In this document: in pieces, positions 55,996 to 63,680 of the stretch
Layout of the letters: the number at the start of each line of letters is the position of its first letter
How positions within the stretch are numbered: position 1 is the first letter of the stretch
Position numbers and translations under genes: made by a program
NCBI GenBank assembly: GCA_963827785.1
Contig: CAWHCT010000041.1
Span: 33,238-97,237 of the forward strand
Source of the DNA: Site-B1 sp963827785
Lineage (GTDB): Bacteria; Bacteroidota; Bacteroidia; Flavobacteriales; Flavobacteriaceae
Length of the DNA stretch: 64,000 nucleotides
Direction: 5' to 3'
Notes under the pieces: model-generated
The model's database searches: none
The model's input: the letters and a program-made list of their open reading frames with translations, nothing else
Told to the model about the DNA's origin: nothing

Positions 55996-56027
55996 AAAAA
56001 CTCCGAATTTCATTTCGGAGTTTTTTT
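55996..56027 (+). terminator. Rho-independent terminator after accC
   Basis: Stem AAAAACTCCGAA paired with TTCGGAGTTTTT around 55996-56025, followed by T; closes the fabH-accB-accC run. Confidence 0.8.
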
Positions 56028-56072
56028 ATGCCTTTTCATTACCTTTAATATTTTAACCTAATTTCTTTTAAA

Positions 56073-57212
56073 ATGAAACAAGTTGTCGTTCTTGGAGCTG
56101 GAATGGTAGGAAGTGCAATTGCCATTGATATGGCGAAAAAGCATAAGGTTACGGTTACAGATTTTGATGAAAGAAAATTAAAAAAGGTAAAGAATATATG
56201 CGAAGATTTGAGCATTGTTAAGCTGGATGTCACCAATAAATCTTTGTTGCAGTCAACTATAAAACCTTTTGATTTGGTTATTTGCGCAGTCCCTGGGTTT
56301 CTGGGGTTTCAGACTATAAAATCAGTGATTGAGGCAGGTAAAAATGTGGTTGACATTTCATTTTTTCCTGAAAACGCTCTTGATTTAGATGCTTTAGCAA
56401 AAAAAAACAATGTAACCGCAATAGTTGATTGTGGTGTTGCACCCGGAATGGATAATATAATTCTGGGACACTACAATGAAAAACTGAAACTAACAGATTT
56501 TGAATGTCTGGTTGGAGGATTGCCTAAAGTTAAAAAATGGCCATTCTACTATAAAGCTCCCTTTTCGCCAATAGATGTCATAGAGGAATATACCAGACCA
56601 GCGCGCTATGTTGAGAACTTCAAGATCATAACAAAAGAAGCCTTAACCGACTGCGAATATTTGAATTTCGATAATATTGGGACACTGGAATCTTTTAATA
56701 CTGATGGATTACGTTCCATAATTCACACCATGTCTCATATACCTAATATGAAGGAAAAGACATTACGCTATCCAGGCCATGTTGATTTTATTAAAGGATT
56801 GAAAGAAAGCGGGTTTTTTAGTGAAGAAAAAATGGACTTTAGTGGCACTGAAGCTTCGGTACGGGATTTTACCAGTAAAATTCTTTTTAAGGAGTGGGAA
56901 TTGGAGGAGGAAGATGAAGAATTTACTGTTATGAGAATCACTTTAAAGGGAAGGAATTCTAATGGAAAAACAGAAGAAATAGTCTATGAACTATACGATG
57001 AATATTGTCCTAAAACTAAGACTTCATCTATGTCAAGAACAACCGGATATACGGCTACGGGAGCAGCGAATTTATTATTAGATGGATTGTTTAATGAAAA
57101 AGGAGTATTTCCTCCGGAATTGGTTGGAAAACATGAGAAATGTTTCAATTACATTCTAAATTATTTAGAGGAAAGAAATGTAGTTTATAAGAAATCTTCC
57201 AGATTAATTTAA
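56073..57212 (+). CDS. Saccharopine dehydrogenase-family protein
   Basis: 379 residues. Rossmann start VVVLGAGMVGSAIAIDMAKK (residues 4-23) binds NAD(P); VVDISFFPENALDLD and DCGVAPGMDNIILGHY mark the family, with the saccharopine dehydrogenase C-terminal domain from about 125. This fold serves lysine metabolism and also other imino-acid reductases; which reaction applies cannot be told from sequence. No lysine genes are adjacent. 38 bases before mtgA on the same strand. Confidence 0.82.
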   Translation: MKQVVVLGAGMVGSAIAIDMAKKHKVTVTDFDERKLKKVKNICEDLSIVKLDVTNKSLLQSTIKPFDLVICAVPGFLGFQTIKSVIEAGKNVVDISFFPENALDLDALAKKNNVTAIVDCGVAPGMDNIILGHYNEKLKLTDFECLVGGLPKVKKWPFYYKAPFSPIDVIEEYTRPARYVENFKIITKEALTDCEYLNFDNIGTLESFNTDGLRSIIHTMSHIPNMKEKTLRYPGHVDFIKGLKESGFFSEEKMDFSGTEASVRDFTSKILFKEWELEEEDEEFTVMRITLKGRNSNGKTEEIVYELYDEYCPKTKTSSMSRTTGYTATGAANLLLDGLFNEKGVFPPELVGKHEKCFNYILNYLEERNVVYKKSSRLI

Positions 57213-57250
57213 TAACAAAGACCAAAAATTTAAAAAGAAAAGACGCTATT

Positions 57251-57940
57251 ATGATAAAAAAGATCTTAAAGTTCCTTTTTAAATTGGTTCTCTATTTTGT
57301 CATATTCTCTTTACTTGCAGTAATTCTTTTTAAATGGGTTCCTGTGCCTCTAACACCTTTAATGGTGATAAGAAGTGTAGAACAAAAACAGCAAGGCAAA
57401 AAAATTGTTTTAAAACATGACTGGGTCTCGATTGATAATATCTCTAAAAACTTGCAATTAGCAGTTATATGTAGTGAAGATCAAAATTTCTTGTCACATA
57501 AAGGCTTTGATTTGAAGGCCATAGAAAAAGCCTATGAAAACAACAAACGAGGAAAACGCATTAAAGGAGCAAGTTCCATTACCCAACAAACTTCTAAAAA
57601 TGTGTTTTTATGGCCGGAACGCAGTTGGCTGCGAAAAGGTTTAGAAACCTATTTTACTTTTTTAATTGAATTAATTTGGTCCAAAGAGCGCATTTTAGAG
57701 GTTTATCTTAATAGTATTGAAATGGGCAATGGCATATATGGAGCTGAAGAAGCGTCTCAATTTTGGTTTAAAAAATCAGCCTCAAAATTATCACAATACG
57801 AAGCTTCAGCAATTGCAGCAATATTGCCAAACCCAAGAAAGTATAAAGCTAATCCTCCTTCAGGTTTTATTCAGTCAAGAATGAATTGGATCGTAAATCA
57901 AATGAATTTTTTTGGCCCTTTTGAATTAAAGGGAAATTAG
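57251..57940 (+). CDS. mtgA: Monofunctional peptidoglycan glycosyltransferase
   Basis: GT51 enzyme that polymerises lipid II into glycan strands. 229 residues: one N-terminal membrane helix (about 8-30), then the GT51 motifs SEDQNFLSHKGFDLKAI with the catalytic Glu, KGASSITQQTSKNVFLW, and SKERILEVYLNSIEMGNGIY with the second Glu. No transpeptidase domain follows. Complete. Confidence 0.94.
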   Translation: MIKKILKFLFKLVLYFVIFSLLAVILFKWVPVPLTPLMVIRSVEQKQQGKKIVLKHDWVSIDNISKNLQLAVICSEDQNFLSHKGFDLKAIEKAYENNKRGKRIKGASSITQQTSKNVFLWPERSWLRKGLETYFTFLIELIWSKERILEVYLNSIEMGNGIYGAEEASQFWFKKSASKLSQYEASAIAAILPNPRKYKANPPSGFIQSRMNWIVNQMNFFGPFELKGN

Positions 57941-57955
57941 TTGAAGTTATTGAAA

Positions 57956-58405
57956 ATGACAATCAAAAAGGAATTATACGATCGATGTTATGCCCATGTT
58001 AATAGCAGGCTACAAAGTATCCAGAATTTGATTTCAGAAATTCAGGAATCCTTGCTTTCTGAAACCAAAAGCAGTGCTGGTGACAAGCATGAAACAGGAA
58101 GAGCGATGCTGCAATTGGAGAGAGAAAAGGCAGGTCAGCAATTAGCCGAAGTACAAAAACTAAAAGAAACTCTCACTAAAATTGACCTTACTAAATCTTC
58201 TAATATTGTTTGTTTGGGCAGTTTGGTTTATACCACTCAATCCAATTATTTCATTAGTATTAGTGCAGGAAAATTTACAGTCGGCAACATTGATTTTTTT
58301 GCCATTTCACCCAACACACCAATTGGTCAATTGTTGTTATCAAAACAAGTTGGTCATGAGGTAGTTTTTAGAAACCAGAATTTTAAAATTACAAACATAT
58401 TATAA
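57956..58405 (+). CDS. GreA/GreB-like C-terminal domain protein with coiled coil
   Basis: Start ATG 57956 (MTIKKELYDRCYAHVNSRLQ); the outer TTG at 57941 adds five residues. The N-terminal half is predicted coiled coil (about 15-75, EIQESLLSETKS...RAMLQLEREKAGQQLAEVQK); the C-terminal half resembles the Gre FKBP-like domain (GSLVYTTQSNYFISISAGK, SPNTPIGQLLLSKQVGHEV). Size and layout are those of Gre factors, but the acidic tip residues of Gre coiled coils (paired Asp/Glu at the hairpin loop) are not evident, as the tip reads SSAGDKHETGR. Proteins like this are sometimes misnamed '3-oxoacyl-ACP synthase'. A transcription-related role is inferred. 15 bases after mtgA. Confidence 0.7.
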   Translation: MTIKKELYDRCYAHVNSRLQSIQNLISEIQESLLSETKSSAGDKHETGRAMLQLEREKAGQQLAEVQKLKETLTKIDLTKSSNIVCLGSLVYTTQSNYFISISAGKFTVGNIDFFAISPNTPIGQLLLSKQVGHEVVFRNQNFKITNIL

Positions 58406-58415
58406 CTAAAAAACC

Positions 58416-58952
58416 ATGAAATTTTCAAACCTTTTAATCCTTTCTTTTGTGTTAATAGCCTTTTTTAATGTTCAAGAATTAGAGCAATTTAAAGAGGTTT
58501 CTTTTGTAGGTTTTAAAATCAAAAATCTTGGAGTAAATGTAGATGGAAGTTTTTCAAAAGTCAAAATTGATGCAAAAATTGATAAAAATGATCTGGCCAA
58601 TAGTTTTATTAATTCGGAAATCTGGGTCGAGTCCATTGAAACAGGCATGAAAAAAAGAGATGAACATATTCTGGAGGAAGATTATTTTGATTTAAAAAAT
58701 TATAAAATAATTTTTTTTAAATCTTCAAAAATAGAGTGGGTCTCTGAAAACAAATATCAAGTCGAAGCTAATTTAACTATCAAAGAAATTACTAAAAAAG
58801 TTAGTATTCCAATCTACTTATCTACACAAAATGATGAGATAACAATTACTTCAGAATTTGAAATTAACAGGATAGATTATGGAGTTGGGGGAAGAAGCCT
58901 AATTCTTGGAAAAGCCGTAAAAATAAATGTGAAACACTTGTACTTTAAATAG
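58416..58952 (+). CDS. YceI-like lipid-binding domain protein
   Basis: 178 residues, signal-peptide-like N-terminus (LLILSFVLIAFFNVQ) then the YceI lipocalin-like beta barrel: EVSFVGFKIKNLGVNVDGSF, the repeat NSEIWVESIETGMKKRDEHI and LTIKEITKKVSIPI. YceI folds bind isoprenoid chains in the periplasm. It ends 7 bases from the convergent regulator gene. Confidence 0.85.
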   Translation: MKFSNLLILSFVLIAFFNVQELEQFKEVSFVGFKIKNLGVNVDGSFSKVKIDAKIDKNDLANSFINSEIWVESIETGMKKRDEHILEEDYFDLKNYKIIFFKSSKIEWVSENKYQVEANLTIKEITKKVSIPIYLSTQNDEITITSEFEINRIDYGVGGRSLILGKAVKINVKHLYFK

Positions 58953-58959
58953 ATTTAAT

Positions 58960-59634
58960 TTATTTAAACAATTCGGTTTTCACCGTAGTAAAATATCTGT
59001 CACTAACAGGAATAACAACATCAGAAATCAATAAATCCTTGCCTTTTAAGCCACTTACCTTATGTTTGTTCACAATATAAGAACGATGCACACGCATAAA
59101 CAGGCTTTTGGGCAATGTTTTTTCTAAAGATTTGAGCGTTTGATAGCTCATTATTTTTTTGCCGGAAGTATGAAAATTCACGTACTCACTGTCACTTTCA
59201 ATATAAAGTATATCTTCAAATTTGAGTTTAAATAAATCGTAACCAGATTTTACGGTAATAGTTTCATCGCTTAGATCTTCATCTTTTTTATGCTTATTGA
59301 CGGCTTGCAGAAAACGTTCAAACGAAATGGGTTTTAATAAATAATCTAAAGCATTCAACTCAAACCCTTCTAAAGCATACTCAGAATAAGCAGTTGTAAA
59401 GATTACCTTGGTTTTGGCATCAATCATTTTAGCAAATTCTGTACCTTTTAATTCTGGCATCTGAATATCCAGAAAAACGATATCAATATGAGAACTCTTT
59501 AAAATTTGCATAGCATCAATCGGATTTTCAAAATCAGCAACCAATTCTAAAAAATCAACTTTATCAATGTAGGATCTTAGCAAAGTTCTTGCCAATTCCT
59601 CATCATCAATCACTATGCATTGTATCGTATTCAC
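58960..59634 (-). CDS. LytTR-family DNA-binding response regulator
   Basis: 224 residues: receiver domain (about 3-115) with the acidic pair IDDEELART, phospho-acceptor in IVFLDIQMPELKG, and KPISFERFLQA; then a LytTR DNA-binding domain (about 130-224; GYDLFKLKFEDILYIESDSE, YQTLKSLEKTLP, MRVHRSYIVNKHKV). Start is GTG 59634, overlapping the kinase stop as GTGA, so the pair is translated together. It probably recognises the 21-bp-periodic repeats at 60734-60789 and 63580-63614. Confidence 0.92.
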   Translation of the reverse strand: MNTIQCIVIDDEELARTLLRSYIDKVDFLELVADFENPIDAMQILKSSHIDIVFLDIQMPELKGTEFAKMIDAKTKVIFTTAYSEYALEGFELNALDYLLKPISFERFLQAVNKHKKDEDLSDETITVKSGYDLFKLKFEDILYIESDSEYVNFHTSGKKIMSYQTLKSLEKTLPKSLFMRVHRSYIVNKHKVSGLKGKDLLISDVVIPVSDRYFTTVKTELFK

Positions 59635-60665
59635 GCTAATTTTAAATGGAGATTTACTTTAAAACTTGTGTCGGTTTCACTTATTTTCAATTCATGTTTT
59701 TCGGGATACAATATAGCTAATCTTTTCATTACATTTTCCAATCCAATCCCTCCAACACCATCCTTAATAATCGCTTTTTTAGGCTTGCTGTTTTCTATTT
59801 CAAAATTGATATCATCAGTATCAGCATCAATTTTAATATTTATGAACGAATTTTTTCTGTCATCAATATTACTGTGCTTTAAGGCATTTTCAACATAAGG
59901 AATAAACAACATTGGAGCAACTGGAATGGAGCTATTAGCTATGTTTAATTCAGTAGAAATAGGATAATCTTTACTGCTTTTTAAGGCGAACAATTTTAAG
60001 TAATTCTCTATATATTCAACCTCTTTTTTTATTGGAACGGTTTCCTGGTCGCACTCGTACAAAACGTAGCGAAGCATATCAGATAAATTAATGATGCTTT
60101 TTTGTGTTCTCTTAGAATCAATTCCAGCTAACGTGTAGATGTTGTTTAAGGAGTTGAACAGAAAATGGGGATTTATCTGCGATTTTAGTAGTTTAAGTTC
60201 ATTCTGCAGATTTACGTTTTTGGCTTTTATTGTTTCTGCCTCTTTTTTCTTTAAATGATTAAATACTTCAACAGTAATGGCCAAAACATAAGTAATGGTT
60301 AGAATCAATAAATGAAATAAAAAACGGGATGGTGGTTTTCTGGGTTCTGGTCCTGGAGGAGGACCAAAATCAAAATCATTAATAGGCTGATGAGTTTCTA
60401 TTGGCACTGCAAAAAGACTTGTCAAAATATAAGTTGATGCGAGAACCACAATAACTGAAACGACAGCGAAAAGAACAGATTTCTTTTTAAATAACAGCTT
60501 TGGAGCAGTAAAATAAATTAGTCCACCAATAAGAAATATCTGGAATATAAAGACAACTAAATTCTCCTTAAGTATATCTGGATTAGCTTCTTGATTCAGC
60601 CAGATAATAATACCAATGACCAACCATAAAGCAGCTTGGATAATAAGTCTAATAATTTTATTCAT
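59631..60665 (-). CDS. LytS-type sensor histidine kinase (His_kinase family)
   Basis: From ATG 60665 (MNKIIRLIIQAALWLVIG) about 344 residues; the outer TTG-type frame from 60713 is rejected. Four predicted membrane helices (about 5-22, 33-50, 62-82, 112-130). The loop between helices 3 and 4 is predicted periplasmic and contains FGPPPGPEPRKPPSR. Then a coiled linker, the phospho-acceptor His in SQINPHFLFNSLNN, and an ATPase domain with ENALKH and GGIGLENVMKRL. Pairs with the LytTR regulator. The proline/glycine-rich sensor loop is unusual for the family. Confidence 0.9.
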   Translation of the reverse strand: MNKIIRLIIQAALWLVIGIIIWLNQEANPDILKENLVVFIFQIFLIGGLIYFTAPKLLFKKKSVLFAVVSVIVVLASTYILTSLFAVPIETHQPINDFDFGPPPGPEPRKPPSRFLFHLLILTITYVLAITVEVFNHLKKKEAETIKAKNVNLQNELKLLKSQINPHFLFNSLNNIYTLAGIDSKRTQKSIINLSDMLRYVLYECDQETVPIKKEVEYIENYLKLFALKSSKDYPISTELNIANSSIPVAPMLFIPYVENALKHSNIDDRKNSFINIKIDADTDDINFEIENSKPKKAIIKDGVGGIGLENVMKRLAILYPEKHELKISETDTSFKVNLHLKLA

Positions 60666-60733
60666 GGTACAAATTAACGGAAAATTAAATGTTTCAATTC
60701 TAAAAACGGGCAATAAAATCCAGTTGAAATATA

Positions 60734-60789
60734 GCGGTTACAGAAGGAATTAAACCATTTACTGAAAAGGTTATACCATTCGCTGAAAA
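60734..60789. promoter_or_regulatory. LytTR-type direct repeats upstream of the ferredoxin gene
   Basis: Three 14-base units spaced exactly 21 bases apart: GCGGTTACAGAAGG (60734), CCATTTACTGAAAA (60755) and CCATTCGCTGAAAA (60776). LytTR regulators (AgrA/AlgR class) bind direct repeats with about 21-bp centre spacing. The last unit lies about 25 bases upstream of a near-consensus -7 element (GAAATTTG, 60816-60823), the place for activation of the ferredoxin gene. Confidence 0.65.
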
Positions 60790-60815
60790 CACACTTTCTC
60801 AATCTTACTTTATTA

Positions 60816-60823
60816 GAAATTTG
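60816..60823 (+). promoter_or_regulatory. Candidate -7 element of the ferredoxin operon
   Basis: GAAATTTG, one mismatch from TAnnTTTG, 27 bases before the ferredoxin ATG. Weak match, as expected for an activated promoter. Confidence 0.4.
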
Positions 60824-60850
60824 TAGTCTAAAAGATAAAGAACTAATAAA

Positions 60851-61066
60851 ATGCCAATAAAAAGTATAAACGGTTGTATAGGTTGTGAAGAGTGCATTAA
60901 AAGCTGTCCGACTGACGTCATAAGGTTAAATCCTGATTCTAAAAAGGCTGAAATTTTATATCCGGAAGACTGCCAGATTTGTCATTTATGCAGAATGTAT
61001 TGTCCGGTTGATGCTATTGTAATCACACCAGACAAATCCATTCCTGTTATTGTTTCTTGGGGTTAA
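60851..61066 (+). CDS. Small 2x[4Fe-4S] ferredoxin
   Basis: 71 residues; CIGCEECIKSCPTDVIRLNP and CQICHLCRMYCPVDAIVI supply eight cysteines for two clusters. C-terminal strand SIPVIVSWG. Cytoplasmic. 10 bases before the cytochrome gene, so it is the likely electron donor to that membrane protein. Confidence 0.9.
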   Translation: MPIKSINGCIGCEECIKSCPTDVIRLNPDSKKAEILYPEDCQICHLCRMYCPVDAIVITPDKSIPVIVSWG

Positions 61067-61076
61067 AAACAGAGTT

Positions 61077-61721
61077 ATGAAAACAAGAAGCTACATAATC
61101 AAATTTTCGGCACTTATCATCACATTTATTGCAGTGCCTTTATTTTTGTATTTCTCCGGAAACTTTCCAAGAAGAACCACGTTAATGGAGACCCTTTCAA
61201 TAGTCACTATTTTAGCGTTTTCATTATTGCTATCTCAATTTTTCACATCAAGGTTGAATTATAAATTGATGAAGCAAATTAGAATGGTCAATGTTTTGGT
61301 CATTCATAAATTTATAGGATACCTTTTCATTTCAGTTATACTATTACATCCATTTTTCATCATTGTTCCAAAGTTTTTTGATAATGGTGTCACACCATCA
61401 GATGCCCTTATAAGATTGATTACAACGTTTGGCACTACAGGAATCATCCTCGGGTTAATTTCCTATGCCATCATGCTAATCCTAATGGTGACAGCCTTTT
61501 TCAGATTTAAAATGCATTTACACTATCGAACATGGAGAAGCCTTCATGGTTATTTAACCTTGTTATTTGTAATTACAGCCACGTGGCATGTGATTGACAT
61601 GGGAAGACACAGCAACAGTTCATTTACAATGTTTTATCTGTTGGTTGTAGCAGTAGGAATTTATTACGTATTAAGAAAGTATCTCTTTAAAAAAACAGTA
61701 AAAAATGAACCGAGCCGATAA
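61077..61721 (+). CDS. Ferric reductase-like transmembrane cytochrome
   Basis: About 214 residues from ATG 61077; six predicted membrane helices. Histidines placed to bind two b hemes across paired helices: HKFIGYLF and LLHPFF (about 78-97), RSLHGYLTLL and ATWHVIDMGRH (about 157-180). No flavin/NAD domain follows, so electrons must come from a partner, presumably the ferredoxin, and pass to the exported flavoprotein encoded next (77-base gap). Similar bare ferric-reductase domains (YedZ/MsrQ-like) serve periplasmic oxidoreductases. Confidence 0.82.
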   Translation: MKTRSYIIKFSALIITFIAVPLFLYFSGNFPRRTTLMETLSIVTILAFSLLLSQFFTSRLNYKLMKQIRMVNVLVIHKFIGYLFISVILLHPFFIIVPKFFDNGVTPSDALIRLITTFGTTGIILGLISYAIMLILMVTAFFRFKMHLHYRTWRSLHGYLTLLFVITATWHVIDMGRHSNSSFTMFYLLVVAVGIYYVLRKYLFKKTVKNEPSR

Positions 61722-61798
61722 GCTAAACATTAAGTAAATATGGTTTTACAAGCGGCGAACACATTTTTACAATTAATAAACAATTAAGGATTACAAAA

Positions 61799-63582
61799 AT
61801 GACAACAGAAACTAAAAATATGTCAAGACGAAAGTTCATTTCCTTAGCAGGAGGAGCTGCTGGTTTTGCAACCATTGCAGGATTGGGAATGAATATGGAT
61901 TGGGCTTTGAACAATCCTGAAATTGATGCAGAAACAATTGACAAAAACAAGATAAGTACTGACGTTTTGGTTGTTGGCAGCGGAATGGCAGGCTTGTTTG
62001 CCGCTGTAAAAGCGCATGATGCTGGGTCAAATGTAGTAATGGTTTCCAAAGGACGATTGGGTTCTTCAGGACAAACACCTTTTGCTAAAGGAATCTTTGC
62101 TTACGATAAAGACAAAGAGGAATTAAGCATTGATGAATTTGTTGCCAAAGTGTCTCGTTCGGCGCTTGGTACCAATAATAAAGCTTATACAAGACAATTG
62201 GCTGAGACATTCGTTGGCACGAGTAAATGAATTAAAAGAATGGGGATTCTTTGAGTCTTCGTTGTATAATAAAAGTTTTAGCAAGCCCATAGAAGAGACG
62301 AAACATTCCTGTTCACGAACGAGTGACCATTACACATTTAATAAAAGAAGACGATAGAGTTGTAGGTGCGGCTGGTTTTAGTATCGATGAGCAAAAAGTG
62401 CTGTTTTACGAAGCTAAAAGCGTGATTTTATGTACAGGAGCAGGTGGGTTTAAACCAAACGGTTTCCCAATTTGCGACCTTACTCACGATGGAACAATAA
62501 TGGCCTATGATATTGGAGCAAAAGTCACCGGAAAAGAATGGAACGATGGTCATCCTGCCAGAGGTGAAAACCCAGCAGCTTGCTACGATGGTTGGGGAGA
62601 CATGTTCGAGCAAAAACCAAGCACAACAAGCATTGGAGTTCGCCACGATCTGGGTGTCGATATGAATTATATGGCGTATATGAATGGTGGCGCTGCACAA
62701 ATGGGACCTCCAGGAATGGGAAATAAGGAAAACACAGTGTCTGGAGGACCATATAGACCAGAAGAATTTTCAGGTGGAGATGGACCTGGTGGACCACCTC
62801 AAGACGGAGAAAATAAGGACAAAAGACCACCAAGAAAAGATGGTGAAGGAGGACCTCCAGGAATGGGAGGCGGCGTAGTAGGTGGTTCTTCAGCAGGTAT
62901 GTCAATTCACAAAGCAGAAGGGTTGGTTCCAATTAACGATACATGTGAATCTACAATTCCAGGATTATATGCAGCTGGTGATGCTTTGGGTTCTTATATG
63001 GCTGGAGGTATTTATACACAAATTGGTTCCTCTTTGTCTGGTTCTGCGGTGCAAGGTGCAATTGCGGGAGAAACGGCAGCCAAGTATAGTAAAAAAGTGA
63101 AATCGAAAAGTATTCCCACTTCAAAATTAAACAGTATTGAAGAAGATATTTTAGCACCTTTAAAACGAGAAGCTGGTTACAGTCCTGCTTGGGTGACACA
63201 AACCTTGCAAAGCATCATGATTCCTAATTTCATTATCTACATAAAAAAGGAAAATTTAATGAGAGCTGCTTTGGCTTATGTTGAAGAATTACGAGACCAT
63301 CATGTACCACATTTGAGAGCTTCAAACTTGCACGAATTGCGTTTAGCACACGAAACCAAAAACATGGTGATTAGTGCCGAAATGAAATTAAGAGCTTCCC
63401 TAATGCGTACCGAAAGTAGATGTAGCCATTACAGATTGGATTACCCTGAAATGGATAACGAAAACTGGCAAGCTTGGATTAACATTTTTAAAGGAGAAGA
63501 TGGATCCATGCAGTTGGAGAAACAGCCATTTAACACGTGGCCAACAGTAAAAACAAAAACCGAAATAGAACAAATCGGTTAG
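61799..63582 (+). pseudogene. Tat-exported FAD flavoprotein (fumarate-reductase/Apr-like), two frameshifts
   Basis: About 594 residues when repaired. Twin-arginine signal MSRRKFISLAGGAAG (residues 8-22); FAD Rossmann motif TDVLVVGSGMAGLFAAVKAH; second FAD segment VPINDTCESTIPGLYAAGDA; C-terminal fumarate/succinate-type signature RTESRCSHYRLDYPEMDNEN. Frame A ends at 62230; removing one T at 62210-62211 continues RQLAETSLARVNELKEWGFF in frame B; removing one A from 62301-62303 gives EETNIPVHERVTITHL in frame C to the stop. A low-complexity insert (about 62690-62885) reads GPPGMGNKE...GGPPQDGENKDKRPPR...GGPPGMGGG, near residues 297-360. The substrate is unknown. A periplasmic electron acceptor is inferred from Tat export and the neighbours. 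Confidence 0.82.
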
Positions 63583-63614
63583 TTTACAGAAAACTAAACG
63601 CCATTCACTGAAAA
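63580..63614. promoter_or_regulatory. LytTR-type direct repeats upstream of the EF-hand gene
   Basis: TAGTTTACAGAAAA (63580) and CCATTCACTGAAAA (63601), the same unit and the same 21-base spacing as at 60734-60789; the first overlaps the stop codon of the flavoprotein gene. TTTACAGA also recurs at 63635 and 63645. A weak -7 candidate TAACTTTT lies at 63630. Confidence 0.6.
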
Positions 63615-63680
63615 CCAAAATTTCGCATTTAACTTTTACAGACATTTACAGAGTTAATAGAAAATAAAAACACAAAAATC

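Noticed and set aside
62130..62357. Separate small gene between the flavoprotein halves
   Set aside because: Its middle part (LARVNELKEWGFFESS) is the missing central piece of the flavoprotein, so it is one gene with two frameshifts.
61799..63582. Adenylylsulfate reductase AprA
   Set aside because: AprA is cytoplasmic and AprB has a different ferredoxin; this protein has a Tat signal, a Gly/Pro insert and no sulfate genes nearby.
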